NCBI RefSeq assembly: GCF_024699985.1
Contig: NZ_JAJONA010000001.1
Coordinates: forward strand, 4,284,501 to 4,348,500
Direction: 5' to 3'
Length of the DNA: 64,000 nucleotides
DNA from: Phenylobacterium sp. J367
Lineage (GTDB): Bacteria > Pseudomonadota > Alphaproteobacteria > Caulobacterales > Caulobacteraceae
Of the stretch, positions 19,017 to 29,275 are shown piece by piece. The notes beneath the pieces are model-generated. The model did not search any database, had not been told where the DNA came from, and saw nothing but the letters and a program-made list of their open reading frames with translations. The first letter of the stretch is position 1. Every line of letters starts with the position of its first letter. A program made the translations under genes and the position numbers.

Positions 19017-19184
19017 TCGCCCCTCCCGCCGCCCACAGGATCAGCGGCGAAGGAGTCTGGCAAGCAGCGTTCGGCGATGCGCGTTCCGCCAGAGATGAAT
19101 GCCGGTTTCGCGCTCGGAATGCGCGTGCCCCGCAAGGGGCGACCCCGCTTCGACGATCAGGCAAGCGCCTGATCGCATCCTGCT

Positions 19185-20165
19185 CTAGCGGCGTTTTCTG
19201 CCGAATGGCTCGGGGTCGGCCTCGTGCTCGTCGAAGCCGAAGCGCTCGAAGCCCTGCTTCATTTCCGGGCTGAGTGGCGCTTCCAGGATCAGCGTCCCGC
19301 GCGAGGGGTGCGGGATCTCGAGGCGGCGGGCGTGGAGCTGCAGCTTCAGCCCTTCGGACAGCGCCTGGGACGCTTCGCTGTTGTATTTCGGATCGCCGAG
19401 GATCGCGTGGCCCATGGCCAGCATGTGGGCGCGGAGCTGGTGGGTGCGGCCGGTGTGGGGCCAAAGCGCCATCCAGGCCACCTTGTCGGCGGCCCGCGAC
19501 AGCGTGACGAACTCGGTCTCGGCCGTTTCGGCGTCGGGATCCTTGGGATCGGCCGGGACCATCAGTTCGCGGTCCCCGACGCCCTTCTTGACCAGCGGGA
19601 GCTCCAGCACGCCCTCGCCAGGCTTCGGCAGGCCCTGGACCAGCGCCCAATAGGTCTTCTGGGTCCGGCGTCGCGCGAAGGCGCCGGCGAGCTTGGCGGC
19701 CGCCCCCGGCGTCTTGCCCAGCACCAGGACGCCGGAGGTGTCCCGGTCCAGCCGGTGGACCAGCCTCGGCCGCTCGAGCCCTTCCCCCCAGGCCGACAGC
19801 AGGCGATCCACGTGCTTCGAGGTTTTGGTGCCCCCCTGGACGGCGAGGCCAGAGGGCTTGTTGAGCGCCAGCACCTCCTCGTCCTCGTAGAGCACCAGGG
19901 AGCGGGCGAAGGCCACGTCGCGGCTGCCGAGCTGGCCCTTCTCGTGCGGCGCCGGCGCATCCGGCAGCGGCGGCACGCGGACCTGCGAGCCCGCCGAGAG
20001 CCGCGTGTCCGGCTTGGCGCGGGCGCCGTCGACGCGGATCTGGCCCGAGCGGGTCAGCTTCTGGATCTGGACGTGGTTCAGGTGCGGCCAGCGGCGCTTG
20101 AACCAGCGGTCCAGGCGGACGCCGTCCTCGCCGTTGTCCACGTAGAGCGTGCGGACCTCCCTCAT
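19185..20165 (-). CDS. rluC: RluA-family 23S rRNA pseudouridine synthase (RluC-like)
   Basis: 326 aa. An S4 RNA-binding domain (about 15-75; GVRLDRWFKRRWPHLNHVQI) precedes the catalytic domain. RLVHRLDRDTSGVLVLGKTP holds the catalytic Asp, and TGRTHQLRAHMLAMGHAILG is the third family motif. RluC makes pseudouridines in 23S rRNA. Its ATG overlaps the crcB stop by 4 bp, so both are co-transcribed. A second RluA-type gene lies 1 kb upstream. Confidence 0.92.
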   Translation of the reverse strand: MREVRTLYVDNGEDGVRLDRWFKRRWPHLNHVQIQKLTRSGQIRVDGARAKPDTRLSAGSQVRVPPLPDAPAPHEKGQLGSRDVAFARSLVLYEDEEVLALNKPSGLAVQGGTKTSKHVDRLLSAWGEGLERPRLVHRLDRDTSGVLVLGKTPGAAAKLAGAFARRRTQKTYWALVQGLPKPGEGVLELPLVKKGVGDRELMVPADPKDPDAETAETEFVTLSRAADKVAWMALWPHTGRTHQLRAHMLAMGHAILGDPKYNSEASQALSEGLKLQLHARRLEIPHPSRGTLILEAPLSPEMKQGFERFGFDEHEADPEPFGRKRR

Positions 20166-20545
20166 GCGAGGAACCGCCGGGCCGCCATGAGGCCCGCGAA
20201 CAGCGCCCCCGTGGCGAGGACCACAGAGCCGATCGCGTAGAGGGCGGCGGTCGCGAAGGCGCGGCGCTCGAGCATCAGGGCGAGGTCCAGGGAGAAGGCC
20301 GAGAAGGTGGTGAAGCCGCCGAGCACGCCGACGCCGATCAGCAGCCGCCAGCGCTCCTGGTCCACGTCGCCGCGGTGGGCGAGCACACCGACCAGGAGGC
20401 CCATCAACAGGCCGCCCACGATGTTCACGGTGAAGGTGCCGACGGGCCAGCCGGGCCCGAGGGCGCGGGTCGCCTGCACGCCCACCAGGTAGCGCAGGAT
20501 CGCGCCAAAGGCCCCGCCAAGGCCGACGTAGAGAAGCGTCTGCAT
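20162..20545 (-). CDS. crcB: fluoride exporter CrcB/Fluc
   Basis: 127 aa with four hydrophobic helices. GGAFGAILRYLVG, then TFTVNIVGGLLMG and GVLGGFTTFSAFS are the Fluc signatures: the Asn of TVN and the Phe/Thr/Ser of GGFTTFS line the F- path. The protein works as a dual-topology dimer in the inner membrane to release fluoride. I see no obvious crcB fluoride riboswitch in the 45 bp before it. The ATGA overlap with rluC is a recurring arrangement. Confidence 0.94.
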   Translation of the reverse strand: MQTLLYVGLGGAFGAILRYLVGVQATRALGPGWPVGTFTVNIVGGLLMGLLVGVLAHRGDVDQERWRLLIGVGVLGGFTTFSAFSLDLALMLERRAFATAALYAIGSVVLATGALFAGLMAARRFLA

Positions 20546-20590
20546 CGCCGCCTTATGCGACGGCTGGGGCTTCGCCGCTAGGCCATGGCG

Positions 20591-21103
20591 CTAGACGGGC
20601 CGTCCACGCAGCGTCTGGCTGAGAGCGCGGGCGTCATAGACGTCCTGGCCGGGCGGGCGCGGGCCCTTGCCCATCAGCACCTCCAGGCTGGCCATCAGGG
20701 CCGGGCCGCCGCCAAGGTTGAAGCTGGTCCCCAGGCCGACACCGACCGCCGTGCCCGACCGTCGGCCCCAGCCGTAGTCCGCGCTGCCGCCGCCCACGCC
20801 GACGCTCATCCGCGGGCCGCCGTGGGGATTGCCGTAGCCCTCGACCATGCGGTCCGACACCCGGAACCAATCATAGCCCTCGGCGAGCGCCAGGTCGGCG
20901 GCGCGCAGCAGGGCGTAGTCGTTCACCTGGGCGGGCGGCGCGCCGGGACCGCCGCGGAAGAAGATCCGGTAGCGGCCAGGCTCGATCCGATAGTCGGAAT
21001 AGCCGACGGCCTGCGGGCCGGCGGCGGGGCCATAGACCGTGGGCGTCGTGGCGCAGGCCGAGAGGGCCAGGGCGGCGAGGACGGGAAGGACGAGGCGCTT
21101 CAT
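20591..21103 (-). CDS. CC0125/CC1285-family lipoprotein
   Basis: 170 aa from ATG at 21103. Leader MKRLVLPVLAALALSAC carries a lipobox (Cys17). The mature part YGPAAGPQAVGYSDYRIEPG, then RYRIFFRGGPGAPPAQVNDY and LLRAADLALAEGYDWFRVSD matches a Caulobacterales lipoprotein group of unknown role, which NCBI names after two Caulobacter loci. A Gly-rich region (GVGVGLGTSFNLGG) follows. It sits 77 bp after the second RluA gene and 45 bp before crcB. Confidence 0.82.
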   Translation of the reverse strand: MKRLVLPVLAALALSACATTPTVYGPAAGPQAVGYSDYRIEPGRYRIFFRGGPGAPPAQVNDYALLRAADLALAEGYDWFRVSDRMVEGYGNPHGGPRMSVGVGGGSADYGWGRRSGTAVGVGLGTSFNLGGGPALMASLEVLMGKGPRPPGQDVYDARALSQTLRGRPV

Positions 21104-21180
21104 CTCGAGTGTCCGGGCGGAAAACCGTTGTGGTTCCGCAGCTTGCCTGTGGAAACGGGCGAATTCCGGGCGGCGTTCCG

Positions 21181-21924
21181 TCAACCCAGCCGCAGCGACG
21201 CCAAAAGCTTCGCCATGTCGGGCGGGACCGGAGCCTCCAGGCGCATCTCGCCGCCGCCGGGGTGGGGGGAAGATCAGGGCCAGCGCGTGGAGCATCAACC
21301 GCGGAACCGGCTGGCCGGAGACGACCAGACTTCCGCCATAGCGCACATCGCCGGCGATCGGGCGGCCGAGATGGGCCAGATGCACGCGGATCTGGTGCAT
21401 GCGTCCGGTCTCGGGATCGACCTCCAGCAGGGCGGCTCTCGCCCTTCGGCAAGGGTGCGGTAGCGCGTGCGGGCGGCTTCCGCGTCCTTATGGTCGGGCT
21501 TGCAGACCCGCATGTAGGCCTCGCGGCCGATCTCCTCGCGGCGCAGCGGCGCTTCGACCCATCCTTCCGCCGGCGCCGGAGCGCCGGGGGTGACGATGGC
21601 GCGGTAGGTCTTGGCGAACTTGCGCGCCATCATCGCCTTGCCGAGGAAACTTGCGGCCGGCTGGGTCTTGGCGGTCAGGATCACGCCCGAGGTGTCCCGG
21701 TCGAGCCGGTGGATCAGCCTCGGGCGCGCCTTGCCCGGTTTGGCGAAGGCCCAGAGCATCTCGTCCAGCGTGTTCACCTGGCCGCGGCCGCCCTGGCTGG
21801 ACAGGCCCGCGGGCTTGTTCAGGGCCAGGATGTGCGGGTCCTCGTAGATCACCAGGGACCTGACGAGGTCGACCTCGTCCCTGCTGAGCTGGACGGGCTT
21901 CGGCTGACGCTTCTGGGCTTTCAC
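21181..21924 (-). CDS. second RluA-family pseudouridine synthase, without S4 domain (two frameshifts)
   Basis: ATG at 21924. RSLVIYEDPHILALNKPAGL, then PRLIHRLDRDTSGVILTAKT contain the active-site Asp. The frame breaks twice: a base is missing in CCC at 21442-21444 and one is extra in G6 at 21264-21269. Restored, it continues LLEVDPETGRMHQIRVHLAH and ALIFPHPGGGEMRLEAPVP to a stop at 21181, 247 aa with an exact codon count. It lacks an N-terminal S4 domain, as in RluA and TruC types. The target position, rRNA or tRNA, cannot be assigned. Confidence 0.85.
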
Positions 21925-21934
21925 GAAGCTCGGT

Positions 21935-22381
21935 TTAGCGGAGCACGCCCCGCTTCGTCATCGTCCAGGCGTACCAGATGAGGAACAGGGCGATCGCCAC
22001 GATGATCAGCGGGAACATCAGGTCCATGCCCGCGATCGGGTTCACCACCTGGTAGGCCAGCGAGATGATCGCGCCCGCCGACGAGAGCACGAACGCGTGG
22101 AACGCCCAGCGCCGGCGCAGCAGCAGCAGGAGCGAGCCGATCAGCCCGCCCCAGACCCCGATCGCCCAGACCCCGTGCATCCAGGACGGGAAACTGGCCA
22201 TGGCCGCGATCTGGGCCTCGGTGGCGCCCATCTGCCGCAGCCAGGCGTCGCCCTGGAGTTGGGTCATGGTGTAGTCCGTCGCGCCGAACCCGTTCCAGAC
22301 AAGGCTCAGCAGCCCCACCACCCACAGGTGCCAGGGCGTCGCCGCGCGGGCGGGGCCCGCGTCGTTGGTCGTTGTCGTCAT
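21935..22381 (-). CDS. hypothetical inner-membrane protein
   Basis: 148 aa from ATG at 22381, preceded by a strong GGGGGGAA ribosome-binding site. About four hydrophobic helices are seen (LWVVGLLSLVWNGFGATDYT, WMHGVWAIGVWGGLIGSLLL, FHAFVLSSAGAIISLAYQVV, PLIIVAIALFLIWYAW). The pattern NGFGATDYTMTQLQG is typical of a proteobacterial membrane family sometimes labelled sugar transporter without experimental support. It ends 10 bp before the second RluA gene. Confidence 0.75.
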   Translation of the reverse strand: MTTTTNDAGPARAATPWHLWVVGLLSLVWNGFGATDYTMTQLQGDAWLRQMGATEAQIAAMASFPSWMHGVWAIGVWGGLIGSLLLLLRRRWAFHAFVLSSAGAIISLAYQVVNPIAGMDLMFPLIIVAIALFLIWYAWTMTKRGVLR

Positions 22382-22452
22382 GGGTATTCCCCCCAATTCA
22401 GTCTCTGGGGGCGAGCCTAAGCTTAGCCGTTTCGCAGAACAATGATCGTCGA

Positions 22453-23762
22453 TCAGTCGCCCGCGCCGCGCTCTCGGCGGATCTGCGTCCAGCGCTCCAG
22501 GCGTTCCTTGATACGCGCCTCGGTCCCCTCGCCTTTCGGCTGGTAGAACTGGCGGCGCGCCATGCCGTCCGGGAAGTAGTTCTGGCCCGAGAAGCCGCCC
22601 TCGGCGTCGTGGTCGTAGGCGTAGCCCTTGCCGTAGCCGAGGTCCTTCATCAGGCGCGTGGGCGCGTTCAGGATATGGCTCGGCGGCATCAGGGAGCCGG
22701 TCTCCTTGGCGGCCTTCATGGCGGCTTTGTAGGCCACATAGACCGCATTGGACTTCGGCGCGGCGGCCAGGTGGACGACGAGTTGGGCGAGCGCCAGCTC
22801 CCCTTCCGGCGAGCCCAGGAAGTCGTAGGTGTCCTTCACCGCCGTCGCCAGGACCAGAGACATGGGATCGGCCTCGCCGATGTCCTCCACCGCCGCGCGG
22901 ACCAGCCGCCTGGCGATGAACAGCGGATCCTCGCCGCCCTGGAGCATGCGGGCCAGCCAGTAGAGCGCCGCGTCCGGATCTGAGCCGCGGATCGACTTAT
23001 GAAGGGCGGAGACGAGGTTGTAGTGCTCCTCCCGGTCCTTGTCGTAGGCCGGGCTCCGCTTCTGGAGGATCTGGCCCAGTTCCTTGGTGGTCAGCGGCTT
23101 GGCCGTGCCGATGTTGAACAGGGTCTCGGTCAGCGTCAGCAGATAGCGGCCGTCCCCGTCGGCCAGCGCGATCAGCGCGCTGCGGGCCTCGGGCTCCAGC
23201 GGCAGGGGCGGCCCTCGAAGGCTTCGGCCTTCGCCAGCAGCGCCTCGAGGGCATCCTCGTCGAGCCGCTTCAGGACGAAGACCTGGCAGCGCGAGAGCAG
23301 AGCGCCGTTGAGCTCGAAGGACGGGTTCTCGGTGGTGGCGCCGACGAGGGTGACGATCCCCTCCTCCACGAACGGCAGGAAGCCATCCTGCTGGGCGCGG
23401 TTGAAGCGGTGGATCTCGTCGACGAAGAGCAGCGTCGACTGGCCTGCGGCGCGGCGCACGCGGGCCTGCTCGAATGCCTTCTTGAGGTCGGCGACGCCCG
23501 AGAACACCGCCGAGAGCTGCTGGAACTCGTAGCCGGCCGCCTTGGCCAGCAGGCGCGCGATGGTCGTCTTGCCGGTGCCCGGCGGACCCCAGAGGATCAT
23601 CGAGGCCAGCCGCCTGGCCTCGGCCATCCGCCCGATCGGCCCGTCGGGACCGAGCAGGTGCTCCTGCCCCACGACCTCGTCGAGCGACTGCGGGCGCAGC
23701 CGGTCGGCGAGCGGAGACGGCGCGGCGGGCGTCAGGCCAGCGGCTTCGAAGAGGTCAGCCAT
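22453..23762 (-). CDS. rarA: replication-associated recombination protein A (frameshifted)
   Basis: AAA+ ATPase acting at stalled replication forks (MgsA/WRNIP1 family). Walker A is WGPPGTGKTTIARLL, Walker B is STLLFVDEIHRFNRAQQ, and sensor 1 is TLVGATTENPSFEL. The frame breaks in the GGGG run at 23205-23208. Adding one base joins AFEGRP to LPLEPEARSALIALADGDG and restores the C-terminal half (NIGTAKPLTTKELGQILQKR, AFIARRLVRAAVEDIGEADP-like block with MSLVLA) to a stop at 22453. Total 436 aa, family length. htrA-rarA-crcB-rluC is a neighbourhood shared with other alphaproteobacteria. Confidence 0.92.
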
Positions 23763-23839
23763 GGGTGGGGCTTAGCATCTGCGCCCTACCCGCCCAAACG
23801 TATCTGCGCGCGGTTGGTGCGACCGCCGCCGCGGGCCAA

Positions 23840-25075
23840 CTAGATGAGGTCGCCGCCGGCCGCCGACGCCGTGGTGCCGTGCGCCTTGAAGGCCTTCACG
23901 ACGTTGCGGCCGGTGGTCCAGCGATGGACCTCGTCCGGACCGTCCACGAGCCGCTGCGACCGCACGTGGGTGTACCAGCGCGCCAGCGGCGTATCCTGGC
24001 TGTAGCCCAGGGAGCCATGGAGCTGGATCGCCGTGTCGACGACGTGGTGCACCATGTTGGCGAGATAGACTTTTGCGATGCCGTTCTCCTGCCGCAGATC
24101 CAGGCCCTTCTCCGCCTTGTAGGCGATGTGCAGCAGCATCAGCCGGCTGATGTAGAGCTGGGTGGCGCACTCGGCGAGCATGAACTGCACCGCCTGGCGC
24201 TCGGAGAGCGGCTTGCCGAAGGTCTCGCGGCCGATCACCCGTTCGGTCGCCATGTCGAGCGCCCGCTGAGCCATGGCGACGTTGTGCATCCCGTGCCGCA
24301 GCCGGCCGTAGGCCAGGCGGTGCTGGCCCATGTTGAAGCCGTTGCCCTCCCCGCCCAGCAGGTTCTCGGCCGGCACCACCAGGTCCTTGATCTCCACCTC
24401 GGAGTGACCGCCGCCCAGCACGTGGGTCAGCGGCCCCTCCAGCGCCATGGTCTTGATGTCGCGCTTGATGTTGTAGCCGGGGTTGGGAAGCTCGACGATG
24501 AAGGTCGAGTAGCGTTGGTGGCGGGGCGCTTCCGGGTCGGTCATCGCCATGACCACCGCCAGGTCGGCGACGCTGGCGGCCGATGAGAACCACTTCTCGC
24601 CGTTCAGCACATAGGCGTCGTTGCCCTGCTTGACCGCCCGGGTCTGCATGCCCGTGGCGTCCGCGCCCGCCGCCTTCTCGGTCATGGAGTAGCAGACCCG
24701 CTTCTCCCCGTTCAGCAGCGGCTTGAGGTACTTCTCCTTCTGGAAGTCGGTGCCGTGCGCCAGGATGGTCATCATCGTGGCGTCATCGGGCCCCTGGGTG
24801 TTCATGGAGAGCGCGCCGAGATAGCTCTCGCCCAGTTCCATCTGCACCAGGGCGTTGGCCAGCGGGCCCAGCCCCATGCCGCCGTACTCCTCGGGGATGA
24901 AGGGACACCAGAGACCCTGCGCCCGCGCCTTGGCCCTGAGTTCGGCCAGCAGGGTCTTGTAGTCGGCGCCGTCGAGCAGGCGCTTTTCGGCCGGGATGCA
25001 TTCGTCATGCACCCAGGCGCGCACCTTCTGCCGGATGGCCTTCGCGTCGTCCGGGATCTCGAAATCGATGGCCAT
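23840..25075 (-). CDS. acyl-CoA dehydrogenase (ACAD10/11-like subgroup)
   Basis: 411 aa from ATG at 25075 (MAIDFEIPDDAKAIRQKVRA). Family motifs are CYSMTEKAAGADATGMQTRA and LNGEKWFSSAASVADLAVVM in the FAD/substrate domain, and QLHGSLGYSQDTPLARWYTH near the C-terminus. The end LVDGPDEVHRWTTGRNVVKA resembles enzymes that take long or branched acyl-CoAs. The substrate cannot be fixed from sequence. It lies between htrA and rarA and is transcribed in the same direction. Confidence 0.88.
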   Translation of the reverse strand: MAIDFEIPDDAKAIRQKVRAWVHDECIPAEKRLLDGADYKTLLAELRAKARAQGLWCPFIPEEYGGMGLGPLANALVQMELGESYLGALSMNTQGPDDATMMTILAHGTDFQKEKYLKPLLNGEKRVCYSMTEKAAGADATGMQTRAVKQGNDAYVLNGEKWFSSAASVADLAVVMAMTDPEAPRHQRYSTFIVELPNPGYNIKRDIKTMALEGPLTHVLGGGHSEVEIKDLVVPAENLLGGEGNGFNMGQHRLAYGRLRHGMHNVAMAQRALDMATERVIGRETFGKPLSERQAVQFMLAECATQLYISRLMLLHIAYKAEKGLDLRQENGIAKVYLANMVHHVVDTAIQLHGSLGYSQDTPLARWYTHVRSQRLVDGPDEVHRWTTGRNVVKAFKAHGTTASAAGGDLI

Positions 25076-25171
25076 GGCGCCCTCCGCTGGCTCTGCCTCA
25101 CGCGACCCTGGAGAGGTTGACGTGGTGGCAGGCAAACACCGCAGCCGCGACGGCCGCCGGGGCCTGCCTGG

Positions 25172-26572
25172 TCAGGCGCGGTAGGTCGCCGTCACGATCT
25201 GCCCGTTGCGCTGGATGGTGATCTGCCAGGCGGGAACGCGCGCGGCGAGCGCGCCGGTCAGGTCGCGGGTCGAGCTCACCTCCCGGCCGTTGACGGCGCG
25301 GACGATGTCGCCGGGCCGGAAGCCGGCGTTCATGGCGAAGCCGCGGCCGACATTGGTGATCAGCACCCCAGGACCAGTGAAGACGTCGATCCCCAGCTCG
25401 TCGGCCACCGCCGGCGAGAGGTTGACCACGGTGGCGCCGGCCAGCGGACTGCCGGCGGCGATCACCCGCTCGTCGCGCGCCGGCGTGGCCGGAGGCGCCT
25501 CGGTGCGGAGGTTGAGCTGCAGGTCGCGGTCGTCCCGGCGGACGGTGAGGCGCAGCGTCTCGCCCGGACGGCTGTTGCCCACCCGATAGTTCAGGGTCGC
25601 GGCCTCGATCAGCGGCTGGCCGTCGACTGCGGTGACCACGTCGCCCTGCCGGATGCCCGCGCGGTCGGCGGGGCCGCCCGGCCAGACGTCGGCCACGAGG
25701 GCCCCGGTGGGCCTGGGCAGGCCCAGCGTCCGGGCGATCTCGGCGTCGACGCCCTGCAGACGGGCGCCGAACCAGGGTCGGACCACGGCGCGGCCCCCGC
25801 CGGCAGCGGTCTCCACAGCCCGGCGCACCACGGACGCCGGCACGGCGAAGCCGACGCCCGACGAGGTGCCGGACCGCGAAAGGATGAAGCTGTTGATGCC
25901 GATCAGGTCGCCATCCATGTCCACGAGCGCGCCGCCGGAGTTGCCCGGATTGATCGCCGCGTCGGTCTGGATGTAGCTGGTGGCCGCGTCACCGCTAGGG
26001 TCGGCGGTCCGGTTGAGCGCCGAGATGATGCCGTTGGTGACCGTCTGGCCGACGCCGAACGGGTCGCCAATGGCCAGGACGAGATCGCCCACCTGGGCGT
26101 CGCCGGTGTCGTCGATGGCGAGCACCGGCAGGCGCTCGTTCGCCGGCAGGTCGATCTTCAGCACCGCGATGTCTGTGCGCGGATCGGCCAGCAGAACGCG
26201 GGCGGCGAACTCGCGGCGGTCGGCCAGCGAGACGGTGATCTCCTGCCCGCCCTGGACCACGTGGTTGTTGGTGACGATCACCCCGTCGGCGCGGACCACC
26301 ACGCCCGAGCCCAGGGAGCCCTGAACGCGGGCGCGCGGCGCGCCCATGCCGAACAGCTCCCAGAACGGATCGGTCTGGGCGCGCACGAGGCGCTTGGAGG
26401 AGATGTTGACCACGGCCGGCGCGGCCCGCTGCACGACGGGCGCGAAGGACGACTTCATGGCCTGGGCGTTGGCCGGCGGAGCCCGGTTCGGCTGGGCCAG
26501 CATGGGCTGGGCGGCGGCGCTGCCGGCGAGGACGAGAGCGAGGGCGGGAACGAGGACGCGGTAGGCGCGCAT
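25172..26572 (-). CDS. periplasmic HtrA/Deg-type serine protease with two PDZ domains
   Basis: 466 aa from ATG at 26572, with a signal peptide (RAYRVLVPALALVLAGSAAA). Trypsin-like domain: the triad is His104 (IVTNNHVVQGG), Asp134 (PRTDIAVLKI) and Ser212 (INPGNSGGALV). PDZ1 is about 255-345 (ARLQGVDAEIARTLGLPRP) and PDZ2 about 365-460 (GPGVLITNVGRGFAMNAGFR, PGDIVRAVNGREV). It degrades or refolds misfolded envelope proteins. It is the first gene of the htrA-ACAD-rarA-side run. Confidence 0.93.
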   Translation of the reverse strand: MRAYRVLVPALALVLAGSAAAQPMLAQPNRAPPANAQAMKSSFAPVVQRAAPAVVNISSKRLVRAQTDPFWELFGMGAPRARVQGSLGSGVVVRADGVIVTNNHVVQGGQEITVSLADRREFAARVLLADPRTDIAVLKIDLPANERLPVLAIDDTGDAQVGDLVLAIGDPFGVGQTVTNGIISALNRTADPSGDAATSYIQTDAAINPGNSGGALVDMDGDLIGINSFILSRSGTSSGVGFAVPASVVRRAVETAAGGGRAVVRPWFGARLQGVDAEIARTLGLPRPTGALVADVWPGGPADRAGIRQGDVVTAVDGQPLIEAATLNYRVGNSRPGETLRLTVRRDDRDLQLNLRTEAPPATPARDERVIAAGSPLAGATVVNLSPAVADELGIDVFTGPGVLITNVGRGFAMNAGFRPGDIVRAVNGREVSSTRDLTGALAARVPAWQITIQRNGQIVTATYRA

Positions 26573-26675
26573 GGTCTCTCCGAAAAATCGCGGAACGCTG
26601 CGAAATCGCACGAGGTTTCGGGCGCAAAGATGGCGGTCGCAGCCGAGCTTGCAAGGGGACGCGACGAACGCCGCG

Positions 26676-27948
26676 TCAGGCCGGCTGCGGCTGAGACTGG
26701 ACAGGCCTGGCGACCCCGTAGGCCAGGGCGAACCCGAGGGCCAGAAGCGCCGCCGCCAGATAGATGGCGAGCCCCGGCGCGTGCAGCACCGCGTCGTGCC
26801 GGACCGACCAGGCGAAGATCAGGCCGAACAGCGGCGGCCCGGCCACCGCGGAGATGCCGTTCAGGCTTTGGATCGCCCCCTGGAGCTGGCCCTGCTCGTG
26901 CGGCGCGACCCGACGGGTCATCAGCCCCTGCAGGCCCGGCATCAGGAAGCCCGTAAAGGCGAAGACCGGCGCACCCAGGAGATAGGCCCAGCCGGTCGGC
27001 GCGAAGCCGTACCAGGCGAAGCCCGCCACGCCTGCGGTGAGGCCCAGCAGCACGGCTCGGCGCTCGCCGATCCGGGCGACGACCGGGCCGACCAGGAACA
27101 TCTGCACGATGACGCCCAGCACGCCGGTCAGCAGGAAGGTCAGGCCGAGGACCGCCGGCGACCAGTGATAGCGGTAGGTGGTGTAGAGCACGAAGATCGT
27201 CGGCAGCACCATGTGGGCGAGCTGGAAGAGGAAGCCCACCGTGGCGAGGCCCAGCAGGCCGGTGCGTGACGCCAGCAGCCGGAGAGAGCCCACCGGGTTG
27301 GCGCGGCTCCAGTCGTAAGCCTTGGCGCGACGCTCAGGCGGCAGGGATTCGGGCAGGATGAAGAGGCCGTAGAGCCAGTTGGCGAAGGTCAGGGCCGCGG
27401 CCGCCAGGAACGGCAGGCGCAGGTCGTACTCGCCCAGGATCCCGCCGAGCGTCGGCCCGATGATGAAGCCGAAGGAGAAGGCCGATCCCATCCAGCCGAA
27501 CACCTTCGCTCGGCGCTCGGGCGGGGTGACGTCGGCCAGGTAGGCGTTGGCGGTGGAGAAGCTCGCGGCCGTCGCCCCGTTCAGGACGCGGCCGAGGAAC
27601 AGCCACCAGAGGGTCGGCGCGAAGGCCATGAACAGGAAGTCCACACCCAGTCCGAACAGGGAGAGCAGCAGCACCGGCCGGCGGCCGAACCGGTCGGACA
27701 GCATGCCCAGCATCGGCCCGAAGACGAGCTGCATGACGCCCCAGACGGTGGCGAAGAGCACGTTCCACTCCGACGCCGCCGCCGTGTCGCCGCCGGTCAT
27801 CTCGCGGATCAGGTTGGGCAGGATCGGGATCATGATCCCGAAGGAGATCGAGTTCATCAGCGCGCTGGCGAAGATGAAGCCGAAGGCGGCTTCGCGGCCC
27901 GGTCGCCCTTTTTCGAAGCAGGGCCTCGGGGGGCCTGGGATCGTCCAT
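26676..27948 (-). CDS. TetA-like MFS drug/proton antiporter B (N-terminus frameshifted)
   Basis: ATG at 27948 gives MDDPRPPEALLRK. Removing one base from the T5 run at 27909-27913 continues GRPGREAAFGFIFASALMNS, then SFGIMIPILPNLI. Total 423 aa, about twelve helices. The motif-A loop GMLSDRFGRRPVLLLSLFGL, with PPERRAKVFGWMGSAFSFGF, is typical of the TCR/Tet group of 12-helix antiporters. It starts 18 bp after pump A and shares its architecture and many blocks, so the pair arose by tandem duplication. No TetR gene is adjacent. Tetracycline export is not implied. Confidence 0.88.
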
Positions 27949-27966
27949 GGGGGCCTCGGGCGAAGT

Positions 27967-29221
27967 TCAGGCGACCGCTTCGGCGGTCCGGGGACGCCGC
28001 ACAAGAAGGGCGACAGCGATGATGACGGCGAGCGCGTGCAGACCCGCGGCCAGCAGGAATGCGGCCCCGGGCACGTAGGGATGGCCGGGCTCTACGAACC
28101 AGGCGTAGGTCAGGCCGAACACCGGCGGGGCGATCACGCCGGACAGTCCCATGAGGCTGGCGTTGGCGCCCTGCAGCCGGCCCTGCTCCTTGGCCGAGAC
28201 GCGGCGGGTGATCAGGCCCTGGAAGCCGGGGCCGAAAAAGCCGATCAGGCCAAACACAGGCGTCCCCGCCAGGAACCAGGCGCCGGTGGGGGGCCAGGCC
28301 GTAGATCACGAAGCCCAGTCCGCCGGCGGCAAGGCCCAGCAGCACCGCGCCCCACTCGCCGATCCGGGCCACGATCGGCTTCACCAGCAGGCCCTGGACC
28401 ACGATGTTGCAGACGCCGGTCAGCGCGAGCGCCGCGCCGGTCTGGGCGAGCGTCCAGCCGTAGCGGTTCGACGCGTAGAGCACGAAGATCGTCGGCAGGA
28501 CGTTGTGGGCGAGCTGCAGCAGGAAGTTCAGGCTGGAGAGGCCCAGGAGTTCGCGGTGCGAGGCCAGGAACCCGAGCGAGCCCAGCGGATTGGCCTTGGC
28601 CCAGGCGAAGGGCGAACGGTTCTCCGGCTTCAGGCTCTCGGGCAGCAGGAAGAAGCCGTAGAGCGCGCCCAGCATGGTAAGACCGGCCGCGGCCAGGAAG
28701 GGCAGCCGAAGCGAGATGTCGCCCAGGAAGCCGCCGATCGCCGGGCCGACGATGAAGCCCACGCCCCAGGCGGCCCCGATCAGGCCGAAGGTCCCCGCCC
28801 GCTTCTCCGGCGGGGTGACGTCGGCGATGTAGGCGCTGGCCACCGCCATGCCGGCTGCGGTGAGGCCCGAGACCACCCGGCCGACGAACAGCCAGCCGAG
28901 CGACGGCGCGAACGCCATCAGCAGGTAGTCGAGCGCCAAGCCGAAGAGCGAGATCAGCAGCACCGGCCGGCGGCCGAAGCGGTCGGAGAGCGCGCCCAGC
29001 ACCGGGGCCGCGAAGAACTGCGAGAGCGCCCAGACCGTAGCGAAGAGACCGATGAAGCGGCCCGCCGCGGCGGCGTCACCGCCCTCGAACTCCTGGATGA
29101 GCGGGGCGAAGACCGGGATGACCACCCCGAGCGACAGCACGTCGAGCCAGACGCTGACCAGAATGAAGCCGACTGCCGCCCGGCGGCCCCTGCCCGCCGG
29201 TCCGTCCTCTACCTGGCTCAT
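27967..29221 (-). CDS. TetA-like MFS drug/proton antiporter A (frameshifted near C-terminus)
   Basis: ATG at 29221 gives SQVEDGPAGRGRRAAVGFIL, then LDVLSLGVVIPVFAPLIQEF. Motif A is GALSDRFGRRPVLLISLFGL; PPEKRAGTFGLIGAAWGVGF follows. The frame breaks in G6 at 28288-28293. Removing one base joins YGLAPTGAWFLAGTPVFGLI to FFGPGFQGLITRRVSAKEQG and gives 417 aa ending at 27967. It is the first of two tandem related pumps; the reading order is A then B. The ARL/TCR-type loop EQGRLQGANASLMGLSG is present in both. Confidence 0.88.
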
Positions 29222-29275
29222 GTTCCCTTCCCCTTGGTCGGACCATGAAACAAAACAGGAACTCGCGCAACCGCG

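Noticed and set aside
20546..20590. Fluoride riboswitch before crcB
   Set aside because: The 45-bp gap is too short and shows no crcB-motif pseudoknot sequence.
27857..27966. Fusion of the two MFS pumps into one protein
   Set aside because: The apparent overlap comes from the out-of-frame tail of pump A; repaired frames end and start cleanly 18 bp apart.
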